Shown one piece after another: positions 31,584 to 39,764 of a stretch of 64,000 bases of DNA (the first letter of the stretch is position 1; every line of letters begins with the position of its first letter). The notes beneath the pieces are model-generated. The model saw nothing but the letters and a program-made list of their open reading frames with translations. It was not told the origin of the DNA and searched no databases. The DNA lies in assembly GCF_000444995.1 (NCBI RefSeq), contig NC_022041.1:2702001-2766000 (forward strand). The letters are read 5' to 3'. Made by a program: the position numbers and the translations under genes. Origin of the DNA: Paracoccus aminophilus JCM 7686. Lineage in GTDB: Bacteria; Pseudomonadota; Alphaproteobacteria; Rhodobacterales; Rhodobacteraceae.

Positions 31584-32429
31584 TTATGACCGGATTGTCA
31601 GGGATGCCGCAGCGAGGGCTGCGACCAGTGCGCCAGCGTCATGCGTAGCGGGCGGGGCAGCGTCGGGCGTGCCCCCTTTCAACTCGGCCAGAAGCGCGCG
31701 GCGTTCCGTCCGAGGCATGCCAGTCTTGGCGAGGCGTGCGTCGATGCGCCGGGTGGCATTCACCCCGCGCGCCGCCTCCGCCTTGGTCTTGTCTTCGGCG
31801 ACGGCATCGGCCGCGAGAAAGGCATCGGCCAAACCCTCTTGCACCGCCTGCTCGCCGTTGAACCAGGTCTCGCCATCCATCCATTCGGTGACCTTGGCTT
31901 TCGTCGCCCCGGCCCGATCGCTGTAGACCGTGGCCATGGCATCGTCGAAGGGCTCCATCGTCCGCGCGGCATCGGCAAGATCGTGACGATTGCCGATCGC
32001 CATGACCCAGGAGTTGTGGATCATCAAAAATCCTGCCTTGCCGATCTGGATCTCATCGCCAGCCATGGCAATGATCGAGGCAGCCGAAGCGGCCAGTCCA
32101 ATGACCCGCACCGTCACCTTGCGGGGATGGGCGCGCAGGGCGTTGTAAATCGCCACGCCCTCGAAGAAGTCGCCGCCGGGCGAGTTGATATCGACCACGA
32201 CATCCTGATCGCCGATGGCACGCAGGGCAGCGGCGACCCGTTTCGAGGTCACGCCGCCACCGGTCCAGTAATCCTCGCCGATGACATCGAGGATGCTGAT
32301 CGTCGTCTCGCCCGAAACCGCAGCCATCATGCCAGGGCTCCAACGCTCGACCGCATCGGCATCGGGCTCAAAGGCGCAGACCGTGGGCAGGCGCGCTGCA
32401 GCGATCTCAGGCAGTTTGCGAAGGCTCAT
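31584..32429 (-). CDS. ClpP-like prohead protease (peptidase S14)
   Basis: A 281-residue head maturation protease. The ClpP-type core is VVVDINSPGGDFFEGVAIYN (about 77-96), VIGLAASAASIIAMAGDEI with the catalytic Ser, and GFLMIHNSWVMAIG with the catalytic His. MSLRKLPEIAA is chosen; the 40 codons upstream lie inside the portal gene and are basic. It overlaps the portal 3' end by 23 bases. It should cleave the capsid delta domain. The C-terminal 80 residues are Ala/Glu-rich and may be a scaffold-like tail. Confidence 0.93.
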   Translation of the reverse strand: MSLRKLPEIAAARLPTVCAFEPDADAVERWSPGMMAAVSGETTISILDVIGEDYWTGGGVTSKRVAAALRAIGDQDVVVDINSPGGDFFEGVAIYNALRAHPRKVTVRVIGLAASAASIIAMAGDEIQIGKAGFLMIHNSWVMAIGNRHDLADAARTMEPFDDAMATVYSDRAGATKAKVTEWMDGETWFNGEQAVQEGLADAFLAADAVAEDKTKAEAARGVNATRRIDARLAKTGMPRTERRALLAELKGGTPDAAPPATHDAGALVAALAAASLTIRS

Positions 32430-33654
32430 TGCCCTTCTCCTTTCTCTGGCCCAGAGCGGGCGGCAGGTCTTTGGGATCGATCTCGGGAAGATCCTGCAGG
32501 TCGCGGATTTCCTTGACTGACATCCAGGGCTGATGCCCCCCGGCGCCAAGCGCCTTGGCGAAGAACTCCGACTGATCCTTCATCGAGCCGCGCAGCAGCG
32601 CCCCGTCATTGAACTTGGCGTAAAGCTCTTCCTTTTCCGCGCCGGTCAGGACCGACCGGCGGATGGCTTGCTCCCAAGCCGTGAACCACGGCGCGAGCCC
32701 GTAGCGCACGAAGAACTGGCCGAGCACGTCAATGCCCGATCCCCATGAAGTGTCGTCGAGCATCAGGAGCGGGCGCGGCACGCCGAAGACGCGGGCAATC
32801 TCTTCAATCTGCATGCCGCGCATCTCGAGATGCTGGCTGTCGCGACTGGTTGCGGACGGCACATCCCAGGACATGCCCTCTTCGAGGATCATCTCCTTAT
32901 AGGCCCCATCTGCCCCGCGCCGATCCTCTAGGCTCGCCTTGAGCCGGGCGAAGGCCTCAGGGCTGATCTTGCCCGGATGCTTCAGGATGCCGCCGACGAT
33001 CATGCCCTGTTTGAAGAGCCGCCCCGCCGCCTTCTGAGCTTGCGCGGCGAGGCCGATTGCTTCGGCGGCCTGTTTGACCAAGGACATGCCGCGCAGCCCA
33101 TCCTCAGAGAGACCGCGCAGATGCAGGATCTCGTTCGCGCCAAAGATCTGCTTGCCGCCGCGCGCGGGCTGATAGTGATAATCCACGGCCCAATCGGCGC
33201 GCTGAACCACGGTCACCGTGCCGGGCTTCAGAGGCACCAGCCGGATCGGCCGCCCCATGCTGCGCACGATCAGCGCGAAGGCATCGCCGCGCACCAGCGC
33301 CTGCAACTGCATCCACGCCTTGAAGTCGAAGGCTGATTGCCAATCGTTCGGCTGAACCGCGAGCAGGGCATAAAGCGGATGCTCGCGCGCCTTGCTGCGG
33401 TCCTTGCTGTGGTGAAGCTGCAAGGGCAGCATCCCCATGGCAAAGCTGATCAGGCTGACGCAGCGAAACACCGTGGTGTTGCGCAAGGCGCTGGCGACCG
33501 AGACCTGTCCGCCGCTCTCGGTTTGGCTGAGCGCCGCCATCAACTCCACGATGCGCGGATCGCTCAGGTCATAGGAAGGCGGACCGTCGGAAACCGCGGC
33601 TTTCACCCCGCCTTGACCGAGCAGCGCCGCGCCAAGGCGGTTGAAGTATCCCAT
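32407..33654 (-). CDS. Portal protein, HK97 family
   Basis: A 415-residue portal subunit. Typical segments are MGYFNRLGAALLGQG at the start, ALRNTTVFRCVSLISFAMGM, PLYALLAVQPNDWQSAFDFK, EILHLRGLSEDGLRGMSLVK, GGILKHPGKISPEAFARLKA and GVPRPLLMLDDTSWGSGIDV. Twelve copies form the DNA channel at one head vertex. The ATG overlaps the terminase stop by one base. The end is polar (KEKGNEPSQTA). Confidence 0.96.
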   Translation of the reverse strand: MGYFNRLGAALLGQGGVKAAVSDGPPSYDLSDPRIVELMAALSQTESGGQVSVASALRNTTVFRCVSLISFAMGMLPLQLHHSKDRSKAREHPLYALLAVQPNDWQSAFDFKAWMQLQALVRGDAFALIVRSMGRPIRLVPLKPGTVTVVQRADWAVDYHYQPARGGKQIFGANEILHLRGLSEDGLRGMSLVKQAAEAIGLAAQAQKAAGRLFKQGMIVGGILKHPGKISPEAFARLKASLEDRRGADGAYKEMILEEGMSWDVPSATSRDSQHLEMRGMQIEEIARVFGVPRPLLMLDDTSWGSGIDVLGQFFVRYGLAPWFTAWEQAIRRSVLTGAEKEELYAKFNDGALLRGSMKDQSEFFAKALGAGGHQPWMSVKEIRDLQDLPEIDPKDLPPALGQRKEKGNEPSQTA

Positions 33655-35357
33655 CAGATCACCAAAATTCCGCGTTCCTCGTAGATCGAGGTCCCTGATG
33701 GCTGTGGATTGTTAAACATCAGCATGGCAGCATCGAAGGCCGCCATCAGGGGGTCGATCTTCCCAGCGCCTGAAACCTCTTTCGTCACCATGTAATTGTT
33801 TCCTTTGAGCTCCTGTTTGGCATTGCCGACCGCCCAGGCCATGATCGGCTGGTCTGCGTGCAGCAGCCGCCGGGATTCGAGCTTCAATGCCACGGTCGTG
33901 ACGGCGGGCTGCAGTGCCCACCCCTGACGCACCGACTGGATGAGCGGCGATGCCATTTGCTGCTCTTCAAGAGCATCGAGCAGAAGCGCGACGCCCGCGA
34001 CATCGAGGCCGATACCGCCCGCCTCTGGTAATTTCCCAGTATGGTTCACCATTGCGCAAATCGCAGCCGCCTCGGCAGCTTGCTTCTCGGGGCTGTCGAC
34101 AACCGAAAGGTCGCCGTCCTCTTCAAAGCCCCGAAGCGCATCCGCGATCTTCGGTCGTTGCTTGAACACGGTCTTGCGCGCCCAGGCTTTGGCCCAAAGA
34201 AGCCAGACCTTGTCGCGTTTTCGCCTGCCGACGACCGCGAGCGCGGCGAGGTCATCTGCCCCACCCCAGTCCACCCCGATCGTGCAGACCTCGCATTCAT
34301 CGAGCAGCTGATCGAGGGTCAGACCGGGAACGCTCGCGCCTTCCCAATGAACGGCCCCAGACCAGGCATCTCCGCCGATCCCCACACCGATCTCGATGTT
34401 GAGATGCTGACTGGCCCAGATCTGCTCAACCTGCTTCGAGATCCTGCCGTTGTTCTCGTAATCGGCTTCAAGCGCCTCTTCATCGATCGAAAGTCCGAGG
34501 TTTGGCAGGACCAAGGCCCAGTTCGCGCGGTCCCCCCAGAACTTCGGGTCCAACTGCTGCTTCACCGGAAACTCATAGAGAACCGGCAGCATGATGGGCG
34601 ACCGACCGCCTTTGCCATCGCGAATCGCGCGGGCTTTCTTCAGCTCCGATTCCCAGATCCCGGTCGGCATCTCATCCGACTGGGTCGTGATCATCAGGAC
34701 CTTACCGCGCACCTTGGTAATGCCGCCGCCGCGGATCTGCTGCATCACCTTGGCCGCCTTGGCCTTCTTCCCGAGTTCATGCAGCTCGTCGATGATCGTC
34801 AGAACGGGGATCTCACCCGTAACGATCGAGGTGTCGAAGGTTTTGACGTCGAGGGCCGTTCCCGTCTTGCGACGCGTGATCGTCTTGAGGTGATCCTGCA
34901 CCTTGAAGATCAACTTCAGCTTCTCGTCGAGGTCGATCATACCCTGCGCCTGCGAGAACAGGCGCTCGGAGATGTTCTGGCTTGGACCCACCAAAAGCAT
35001 TTGCCGGTTCGGCGCTTCCTCCATGTAAAGCGCGGTCAGGCCAAGGGCTGCGACATAGGTCGATTTCGAGTTCTTCTTCGGGACCATGCAGAGCAGTTCC
35101 CAGACGATCTCGCGATGCGTCTCGGGATCTTCGCTGGCGAAGAAGGCTACCAGAATCGTTTTGAACCATTCGCCGCAGGCTTCTGCCATCGTCGGATTGC
35201 CCGGAACATCCGGCAGGCGAAGGCGGTTGAAGAAGGCAAGGAGTTTCGCCTTCTTCTCGGCATTGATCGGCACGGGCGCGATCGGCACCTCGCCAGCCTG
35301 TAGCTTTTCCCACCAATCGGGACAGGCGAAACGCGGAAGCGGCTCAGTGTCGAACAT
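33654..35357 (-). CDS. Terminase large subunit
   Basis: A 567-residue DNA-packaging motor and nuclease. The ATPase part has a P-loop-like VPKKNSKSTYVAALGLTALY near residue 92, LLVGPSQNISERLFSQAQ after it, and Walker B VLTIIDELHEL near 188. The nuclease part has TIGVDWGGADDLAALAVVG near 362 with an acidic catalytic residue, and KIDPLMAAFDAAMLMFNN near the end. It overlaps the small subunit gene by 14 bases. Length and motifs match Terminase_1-type large subunits. Confidence 0.96.
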   Translation of the reverse strand: MFDTEPLPRFACPDWWEKLQAGEVPIAPVPINAEKKAKLLAFFNRLRLPDVPGNPTMAEACGEWFKTILVAFFASEDPETHREIVWELLCMVPKKNSKSTYVAALGLTALYMEEAPNRQMLLVGPSQNISERLFSQAQGMIDLDEKLKLIFKVQDHLKTITRRKTGTALDVKTFDTSIVTGEIPVLTIIDELHELGKKAKAAKVMQQIRGGGITKVRGKVLMITTQSDEMPTGIWESELKKARAIRDGKGGRSPIMLPVLYEFPVKQQLDPKFWGDRANWALVLPNLGLSIDEEALEADYENNGRISKQVEQIWASQHLNIEIGVGIGGDAWSGAVHWEGASVPGLTLDQLLDECEVCTIGVDWGGADDLAALAVVGRRKRDKVWLLWAKAWARKTVFKQRPKIADALRGFEEDGDLSVVDSPEKQAAEAAAICAMVNHTGKLPEAGGIGLDVAGVALLLDALEEQQMASPLIQSVRQGWALQPAVTTVALKLESRRLLHADQPIMAWAVGNAKQELKGNNYMVTKEVSGAGKIDPLMAAFDAAMLMFNNPQPSGTSIYEERGILVI

Positions 35358-35826
35358 TCTGCCTAGTCTCTAGCTCGAGCTCTTCCATCAGCGCAGCGTC
35401 AGCATCGAGCGCCAGCTTGTCGTCGAGCACCTTCTTGCCAAGCTTCTCTTTCGGCTCGGCCTTGTCCTTGGCGCTTGCCGCATATGCACGTTCGGCCTCC
35501 ATCTGATCGAAGCGATCGAGCAAGCGATCGACTTGACGCATCGCGCCGACGTTCCCGCCCAATGAGGCGTTCATCGCAAGCTCCAAGCGCCGGGCATCGA
35601 GCATGTCTCGCGCCACCGTCCGAAACTTCAGCTCCTGAAAAAAATTGCGCCGAAAAGTCGGCAGCGACATATGCAGGACGCTGGCAATCCGCTCATTGGA
35701 CCAGCCAACAGCCAGTAACAGTTTGACTTTATTGCGATCTTCCTGCGTTGCGTCTTTCCGCGGACGCCCGGGTTTGCCGGTCCCCGCTTCAACGGGGTTC
35801 CCGAACAGGTCGAAAACCTCTGCCAT
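35344..35826 (-). CDS. Terminase small subunit
   Basis: A 160-residue DNA-binding protein starting MAEVFDLFGNPVEAGTGKPG. The segment GRPRKDATQEDRNKVKLLLA followed by WSNERIASVLHMSLPTFRRN is a helix-turn-helix of the kind that recognises packaging sites. The C-terminal half is a charged helix (AMRQVDRLLDRFDQMEAERA) for oligomer formation. It directly precedes and overlaps the large subunit. The open frame upstream (to 35904) lacks a ribosome site. Confidence 0.9.
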   Translation of the reverse strand: MAEVFDLFGNPVEAGTGKPGRPRKDATQEDRNKVKLLLAVGWSNERIASVLHMSLPTFRRNFFQELKFRTVARDMLDARRLELAMNASLGGNVGAMRQVDRLLDRFDQMEAERAYAASAKDKAEPKEKLGKKVLDDKLALDADAALMEELELETRQNVRH

Positions 35827-35979
35827 GAGAAAAAAATCTCCAGATGAGGGGGACGCGGGTCTAGGCCGATCAGCCCCCCGGACTTTCGACCCACCCCCTC
35901 CCATGTTGCCAAAATGTCACGGAATCGCCCGGAAATGGCCAATCGCGGTCCCGATCGCACCCACCTGCGCAGCACGTGG

Positions 35980-36201
35980 TCAGAAGAGGCTCAGCTGCGC
36001 GGGTCCGGTCGGTCGGCACAGGCGACAGGCACATCCGGCAGGGTTGGCATCGATCCAGATCCTCGCGGCGTCTATGTCGATGTCGCCCCAGCCCTTCTCC
36101 CGCACCACCCTTCGCACCCAATCAGGCGCTTTCCCGTCCCGATCGACCAGCGCCACCGCAATCCAGAACACGGTAGCATCAACATGGTCATCGCAGGACA
36201 T
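35980..36201 (-). CDS. Small phage protein between HNH and terminase genes
   Basis: A 73-residue protein, MSCDDHVDATVFWIAVALVD..., overlapping the HNH gene stop by 14 bases with GGGAAGAG upstream. It has a short helix and a C-terminal cluster CACRLCRPTG that could bind zinc with earlier cysteines. The downstream gap of about 150 bases before the small terminase holds no gene. Function unknown. Confidence 0.65.
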   Translation of the reverse strand: MSCDDHVDATVFWIAVALVDRDGKAPDWVRRVVREKGWGDIDIDAARIWIDANPAGCACRLCRPTGPAQLSLF

Positions 36202-36526
36202 TGCGCTCTTCCCGCTGCTTGGCCCCGTCGTGACAGGACTTGCACAGGCATTGCAGGTTTGCCGGACCCCAGAACAGCGCTTCATCCCCGCGATGCGCTC
36301 GAATGTGGTCAGCCACGAGGTCAGGGCTATCGGCGATCCGACCGCACCGCGCGCAGGTGAAGAGCGCCGAGGCGATGCAGGCCCATCTCAACCTTTGCCA
36401 TGCCGCGGTCTTGTACCACTTGCGCCAAGCATAGACCTGATCGCGGAGGCGGGACTGCGGTTGAGCTTGAGGCACGCGCTTTTGAAGCGCGCCAACCCGA
36501 GGGGTTAACTGCTTGAGCCGTGCCAT
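36188..36526 (-). CDS. HNH endonuclease next to the terminase
   Basis: A 112-residue HNH protein with CARCGRIADSPDLVADHIRA (paired cysteines, then D-H), WGPANLQCLCKSCHDGAKQR (Asn and C-x2-C-H). Upstream is a basic tail that should bind DNA (LKQLTPRVGALQKRVPQAQP). HNH proteins encoded beside terminases in HK97-type phages assist genome cleavage and packaging. The ATG shares a base with the preceding small frame (TGATG). Confidence 0.92.
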   Translation of the reverse strand: MARLKQLTPRVGALQKRVPQAQPQSRLRDQVYAWRKWYKTAAWQRLRWACIASALFTCARCGRIADSPDLVADHIRAHRGDEALFWGPANLQCLCKSCHDGAKQREERNVLR

Positions 36527-36636
36527 CACTCACCCGAAGATCGCGGTGCGCCCGCTGAAACGAATTGCGCCCGCGAGGGGTGATCCCTGCGGGCGCAATT
36601 CCAGATACTATCCAAATATCTCTCATAGAGGGGCAT
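36526..36636 (-). CDS. Possible 36-residue leader peptide upstream of the HNH gene
   Basis: MPLYERYLDSIWNCARRDHP followed by a short basic tail ends in a one-base overlap with the HNH start, suggesting coupling. The ribosome site is weak, and the frame runs through a large inverted repeat (36562-36601). It may be a real small gene, a leader peptide whose translation affects the hairpin, or a chance frame. Confidence 0.35.
   Translation of the reverse strand: MPLYERYLDSIWNCARRDHPSRAQFVSAGAPRSSGE
36562..36601. repeat. Large inverted repeat upstream of the packaging genes
   Basis: GAATTGCGCCCGC (36562-36574) and its exact complement GCGGGCGCAATTC (36589-36601) can form a 13-bp stem, extended by AGGG/CCCT inside after a one-base bulge. 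No T-tract follows on either strand, so it is not a simple terminator. Confidence 0.7.
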
Positions 36637-36661
36637 AAGCGTCAAGCATCGTTTTTCAGCG

Positions 36662-37465
36662 TCAGTATCCCTCCATGCGTACCAGTGCGCCGCGTAGCGC
36701 CTCCAAGAGGGCCTTCTTGTTACGCCCATCGGCCTGCCAACGGTAATGGCGCAGCACTTCGCCGATCGAGAAATCATCGACACAGACCCGCTCGACGATA
36801 TCGAGGTTTGAGAACTTGCAACGCGGATCTTCACCGGCAGCGAGCACTGCGCGCTTGGACGGACGCACGCGCCGAACCATCAAGGCGTCCTGGCCACCGA
36901 TGCGACGGCGCAGCTTGGCGAGCTCGCTCGACACCTCAAGGCGGCGGTCCATCCAGTTGCCGCCGTCCGACGATCCGCTGGAGCCTTCGAGGCTGGAGAG
37001 CTTGCAGCCGTCGGCGTTGAGGATTTCGACCAGCGTACGATAGCGCCTGCCCATCGCCACCTGCCCCGGTGTCAACACCATCGGGCGCTTCGCGCGCAAA
37101 GCCTGTGCCCGCATTCGGTCGAAGATATCGGCAGTGCGGATGGCTGAGCGATGGCCGTATCCGGTCGGGGCAGCCGCCCACTTATCCAATCCGTTCTCAT
37201 CGACCCCGTTCGGCACCATGGTGAACTGGCGATCAACCCGGAACCCACCACGCGCCGGCGCGGCGATGATGTCGGGGCCGCATTCCTCAGGGATCGCGGC
37301 AGCGTCAAGCACGGCGGCACGGCGCGACCAGGCCGCATCATGGATCGCGGCCTGCGCAGCTGCGTGTTGGCGGACAATTTCGCGACTAGCGGTCAAATCC
37401 ATTTGAGCGACAACGCCCCGGCTATCGACAGAGAACACCACTTGCTGGCTGTCTTGGATCATCAT
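36662..37465 (-). CDS. Phage protein with C-terminal helical DNA-binding-like region, possible late regulator
   Basis: About 267 residues. The frame is open to 37597, but the first codons are basic and poorly supported; candidates are ATGs at 37510, 37486 and 37465, the last having GAGGG eight bases upstream. The protein has a helical N-terminus (SREIVRQHAAAQAAIHDAAW), a glycine-rich middle, and a C-terminal part (SNLDIVERVCVDDFSIGEVL, then RNKKALLEALRGALVRM) resembling a helix-turn-helix of regulators that act before terminase genes. Immediately downstream are the HNH and terminase genes. A late-gene activator role is inference. Confidence 0.65.
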   Translation of the reverse strand: MMIQDSQQVVFSVDSRGVVAQMDLTASREIVRQHAAAQAAIHDAAWSRRAAVLDAAAIPEECGPDIIAAPARGGFRVDRQFTMVPNGVDENGLDKWAAAPTGYGHRSAIRTADIFDRMRAQALRAKRPMVLTPGQVAMGRRYRTLVEILNADGCKLSSLEGSSGSSDGGNWMDRRLEVSSELAKLRRRIGGQDALMVRRVRPSKRAVLAAGEDPRCKFSNLDIVERVCVDDFSIGEVLRHYRWQADGRNKKALLEALRGALVRMEGY

Positions 37466-37593
37466 TTTGCGGTCCCTCTTGTTCATTTCGCTACCTGTTG
37501 TGGTCTTCATTCTTGAGTTGGGCTGGACGGGCTTGAGATTTAGGAAGCTGGGTTTGAAAATCAGGCCATTCGGCTTTTCTCGTTTGTTTCTTT

Positions 37594-37923
37594 TCAATGG
37601 GTTAAGGGTTGTTTTTGGGCTTGAGGGCTTGAAGGGCTAGAGATTTGAACCTTTACGGGGAGATGCTTCCCCCAAACCCCTTGAGAAATACGCGCGCGCA
37701 TACATGCCAAGATTTCAGGCCCGTCCGGCCCGTCAGGCCCATAATCATGCCGTAAGCCTTTGATCCTGTTGGAGCGCTGCCCCCTCACCCCGCGAAGGTC
37801 TCGCGCCCAAACGCCAACATGCTCGCGCCCGTCCGGCCCAAACTCGCACCCTGCCCCCAGAAATGCGCGACGGGCCCGCAGGCCCGCCCAGTCGAATGGA
37901 GTGGAGATGGGGTGCGGGGTCAT
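37594..37923 (-). CDS. Unknown phage protein after the helicase
   Basis: A 109-residue protein, MTPHPISTPFDWAGLRARRA..., that starts in an ATGA overlap with the helicase stop. It contains GPDGPDGPEILACMRARISQ and ends Pro/Ser/Gln-rich. The DNA has short imperfect repeats of a GGCCCGTC type, so part of the sequence may be repeat-derived. Coupling to the helicase argues that it is expressed. No function is recognised. Confidence 0.6.
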   Translation of the reverse strand: MTPHPISTPFDWAGLRARRAFLGAGCEFGPDGREHVGVWARDLRGVRGQRSNRIKGLRHDYGPDGPDGPEILACMRARISQGVWGKHLPVKVQISSPSSPQAQKQPLTH

Positions 37924-39764
37924 CGCGGCGCCCACGAATTGCCCGCATCGCGTGACTGCGCTTCACGCATGCGCTGCGCGAAAGTCTGATCAAGGCGAAT
38001 GCCGCGATAGCCGGTGACACCGCTTTTGCCTGGGGTAAACGTCCTGTTCGTTTCGGGGTGACGCCAGACATCAGCCTTTGCCTTGAGCCTGACTGATACC
38101 GTTCGAGGCCCCCAGCGCGCCTCGCCGCGCTCTTCGATCCAATAGTTGAAGGCATCACCCAGCTCGCGCGCGGTCATGAAATCGCCCTCATATCCGCTGA
38201 CGACCGTGGCGTCCGCGAGGAAGGTGCCGATCGGGTCGCTGTCCTTGCGATAGCTGCCGGTGGCCTCCAAAACCTCCTGCGGCTCGGCCAGCCCCTTTTC
38301 GAGATAGTCGAGCGCGCCCTGCACCAACCAGTTGAGGATCCCTGACCGCTCGGCCCACAGGATCTCATCAAGCTCTTTCTTGGGAATGCGCTTTTCTTCC
38401 GGGATCTGGACCGGAAAGTTGACCAGCATGAGGCGGCGCCAGATCCCGTCATCGCCACCCCGGATATCAGGCAGGTGGTTGCCGGAAATGGTCAGCTTGA
38501 AGATCGGTCGAAACGTGATGAAGTCGGCGTAGAGCGCCCGGATCATCATCGGCTCGCCGCCGGTCAGGGCCTTGATCAATCCCTCTTGCAGCCGCTCACC
38601 CTCTTCCGGCTCCGATGTCCGAACCATGCGCGCCGCGATCAGCGGCATGAGGTCCGGCTGCGAATCCGAGCCACCCTTCTTGTTCTTTCCCGTAAGGGAT
38701 TCGATCCGGGCAGAGGCGGAGTAGTCGCCCATCATCCGCCCCATGAGGTCCACCAGCACGGACTTTCCGTTCGCACCGCCGCCGTGGAAGAAGGCCAGCT
38801 TCTGGACATCAAGGCCGGTCATCGACAGGCCGAACCAACGCTGAATGAACTGCCGCATCGCGATGTTCGGCTGGATCTGTTCGAGGAAAGCAGCGAACCG
38901 CGGACATTTGGCCTCGGGGTCATATTCCACCGGCATGACCTTGGTCAGCAGCTGGCCGCGCTCATGGGGGATCAGCTTGACGTCGGACATCGGCGCCATG
39001 CCTTCCGCCGTGATCCGCTCAAAGCGCAACACACCGGTCAGCGTGTTGACGTCGAGATCGCTCTTGTCCATCTGGTCGACCGATTTGGCGAGCATAACCC
39101 GCGCCTCGGCAATCAGGTTGGACATCGGACCGGAGTTCCCCGCGTTCTTGGCGTGGGTGAGGCGGCGGCCGATCAGCGATTTGTGGTTTTTCAGCGCAGA
39201 ATCGATGCTGCGAAGACGCCCGGCGATATTCGACAGCTCGGTCATCAGGCTTTCATCGCCTGCATAGTCCGGCGTGGCCTCGATCTCGGCACGGCGCTTG
39301 CGCTGATCGCGCTCTTCATTGAGCAACTGCCGATCGCGCGGCGATGGCTGCAGCCAATCGATTTCCTGCTCGATCAAGCCCGACATTTTCTGCGCCCGGC
39401 CCCGGATCAGCGGCGAGACATCGCGGCTGATCTCATCATCCTTGTGCCAGCGCGCACCGTCCCAGACGAACCACCCGACCTGAGAGACGAACAGGACATC
39501 GTCACCGAAATGGATCACAAAGCGGCGCCCATTGCCAAGATCGTTCAGCGGCTCGCGTGACGCGCGACTGACCGGATCCTCGGGCCCGTCATCTTGCGGG
39601 GCTCCATCTTCCGGCGGGGGCGGAGGGGGGAGATAATCCTCAGGATAGTCATATTCGCCCGAGCCGGGTGACGACATGCCATCCGGCAACGAAACATCCT
39701 CGGCGTTGGTCATGAGGCTGCGGACCTCTTCAACGCCCCCGAAATCTTCATCATCCAAACTCAT
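37920..39764 (-). CDS. Phage SF3 helicase / D5-P4-type primase-helicase
   Basis: A 614-residue replication protein. An N-terminal part of about 250 residues includes FVIHFGDDVLFVSQVGWFVW and a helical linker. The SF3 helicase core begins near 305 with FFHGGGANGKSVLVDLMGRM (Walker A), FKLTISGNHLPDIRGGDDGI (sensor/motif C) and WRRLMLVNFPVQIPEEKRIP. The rest is a P4-type C-terminal DNA-binding region. It unwinds DNA at the phage origin and works with the Toprim primase directly upstream (ATGA overlap), a split version of the fused P4 alpha arrangement. Confidence 0.94.
   Translation of the reverse strand: MSLDDEDFGGVEEVRSLMTNAEDVSLPDGMSSPGSGEYDYPEDYLPPPPPPEDGAPQDDGPEDPVSRASREPLNDLGNGRRFVIHFGDDVLFVSQVGWFVWDGARWHKDDEISRDVSPLIRGRAQKMSGLIEQEIDWLQPSPRDRQLLNEERDQRKRRAEIEATPDYAGDESLMTELSNIAGRLRSIDSALKNHKSLIGRRLTHAKNAGNSGPMSNLIAEARVMLAKSVDQMDKSDLDVNTLTGVLRFERITAEGMAPMSDVKLIPHERGQLLTKVMPVEYDPEAKCPRFAAFLEQIQPNIAMRQFIQRWFGLSMTGLDVQKLAFFHGGGANGKSVLVDLMGRMMGDYSASARIESLTGKNKKGGSDSQPDLMPLIAARMVRTSEPEEGERLQEGLIKALTGGEPMMIRALYADFITFRPIFKLTISGNHLPDIRGGDDGIWRRLMLVNFPVQIPEEKRIPKKELDEILWAERSGILNWLVQGALDYLEKGLAEPQEVLEATGSYRKDSDPIGTFLADATVVSGYEGDFMTARELGDAFNYWIEERGEARWGPRTVSVRLKAKADVWRHPETNRTFTPGKSGVTGYRGIRLDQTFAQRMREAQSRDAGNSWAPR

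Noticed and set aside
14139..37597. Gene transfer agent cluster
   Set aside because: Tail genes resemble GTA order, but integrase, att sites, immunity region, replication genes and endolysin show a true prophage.
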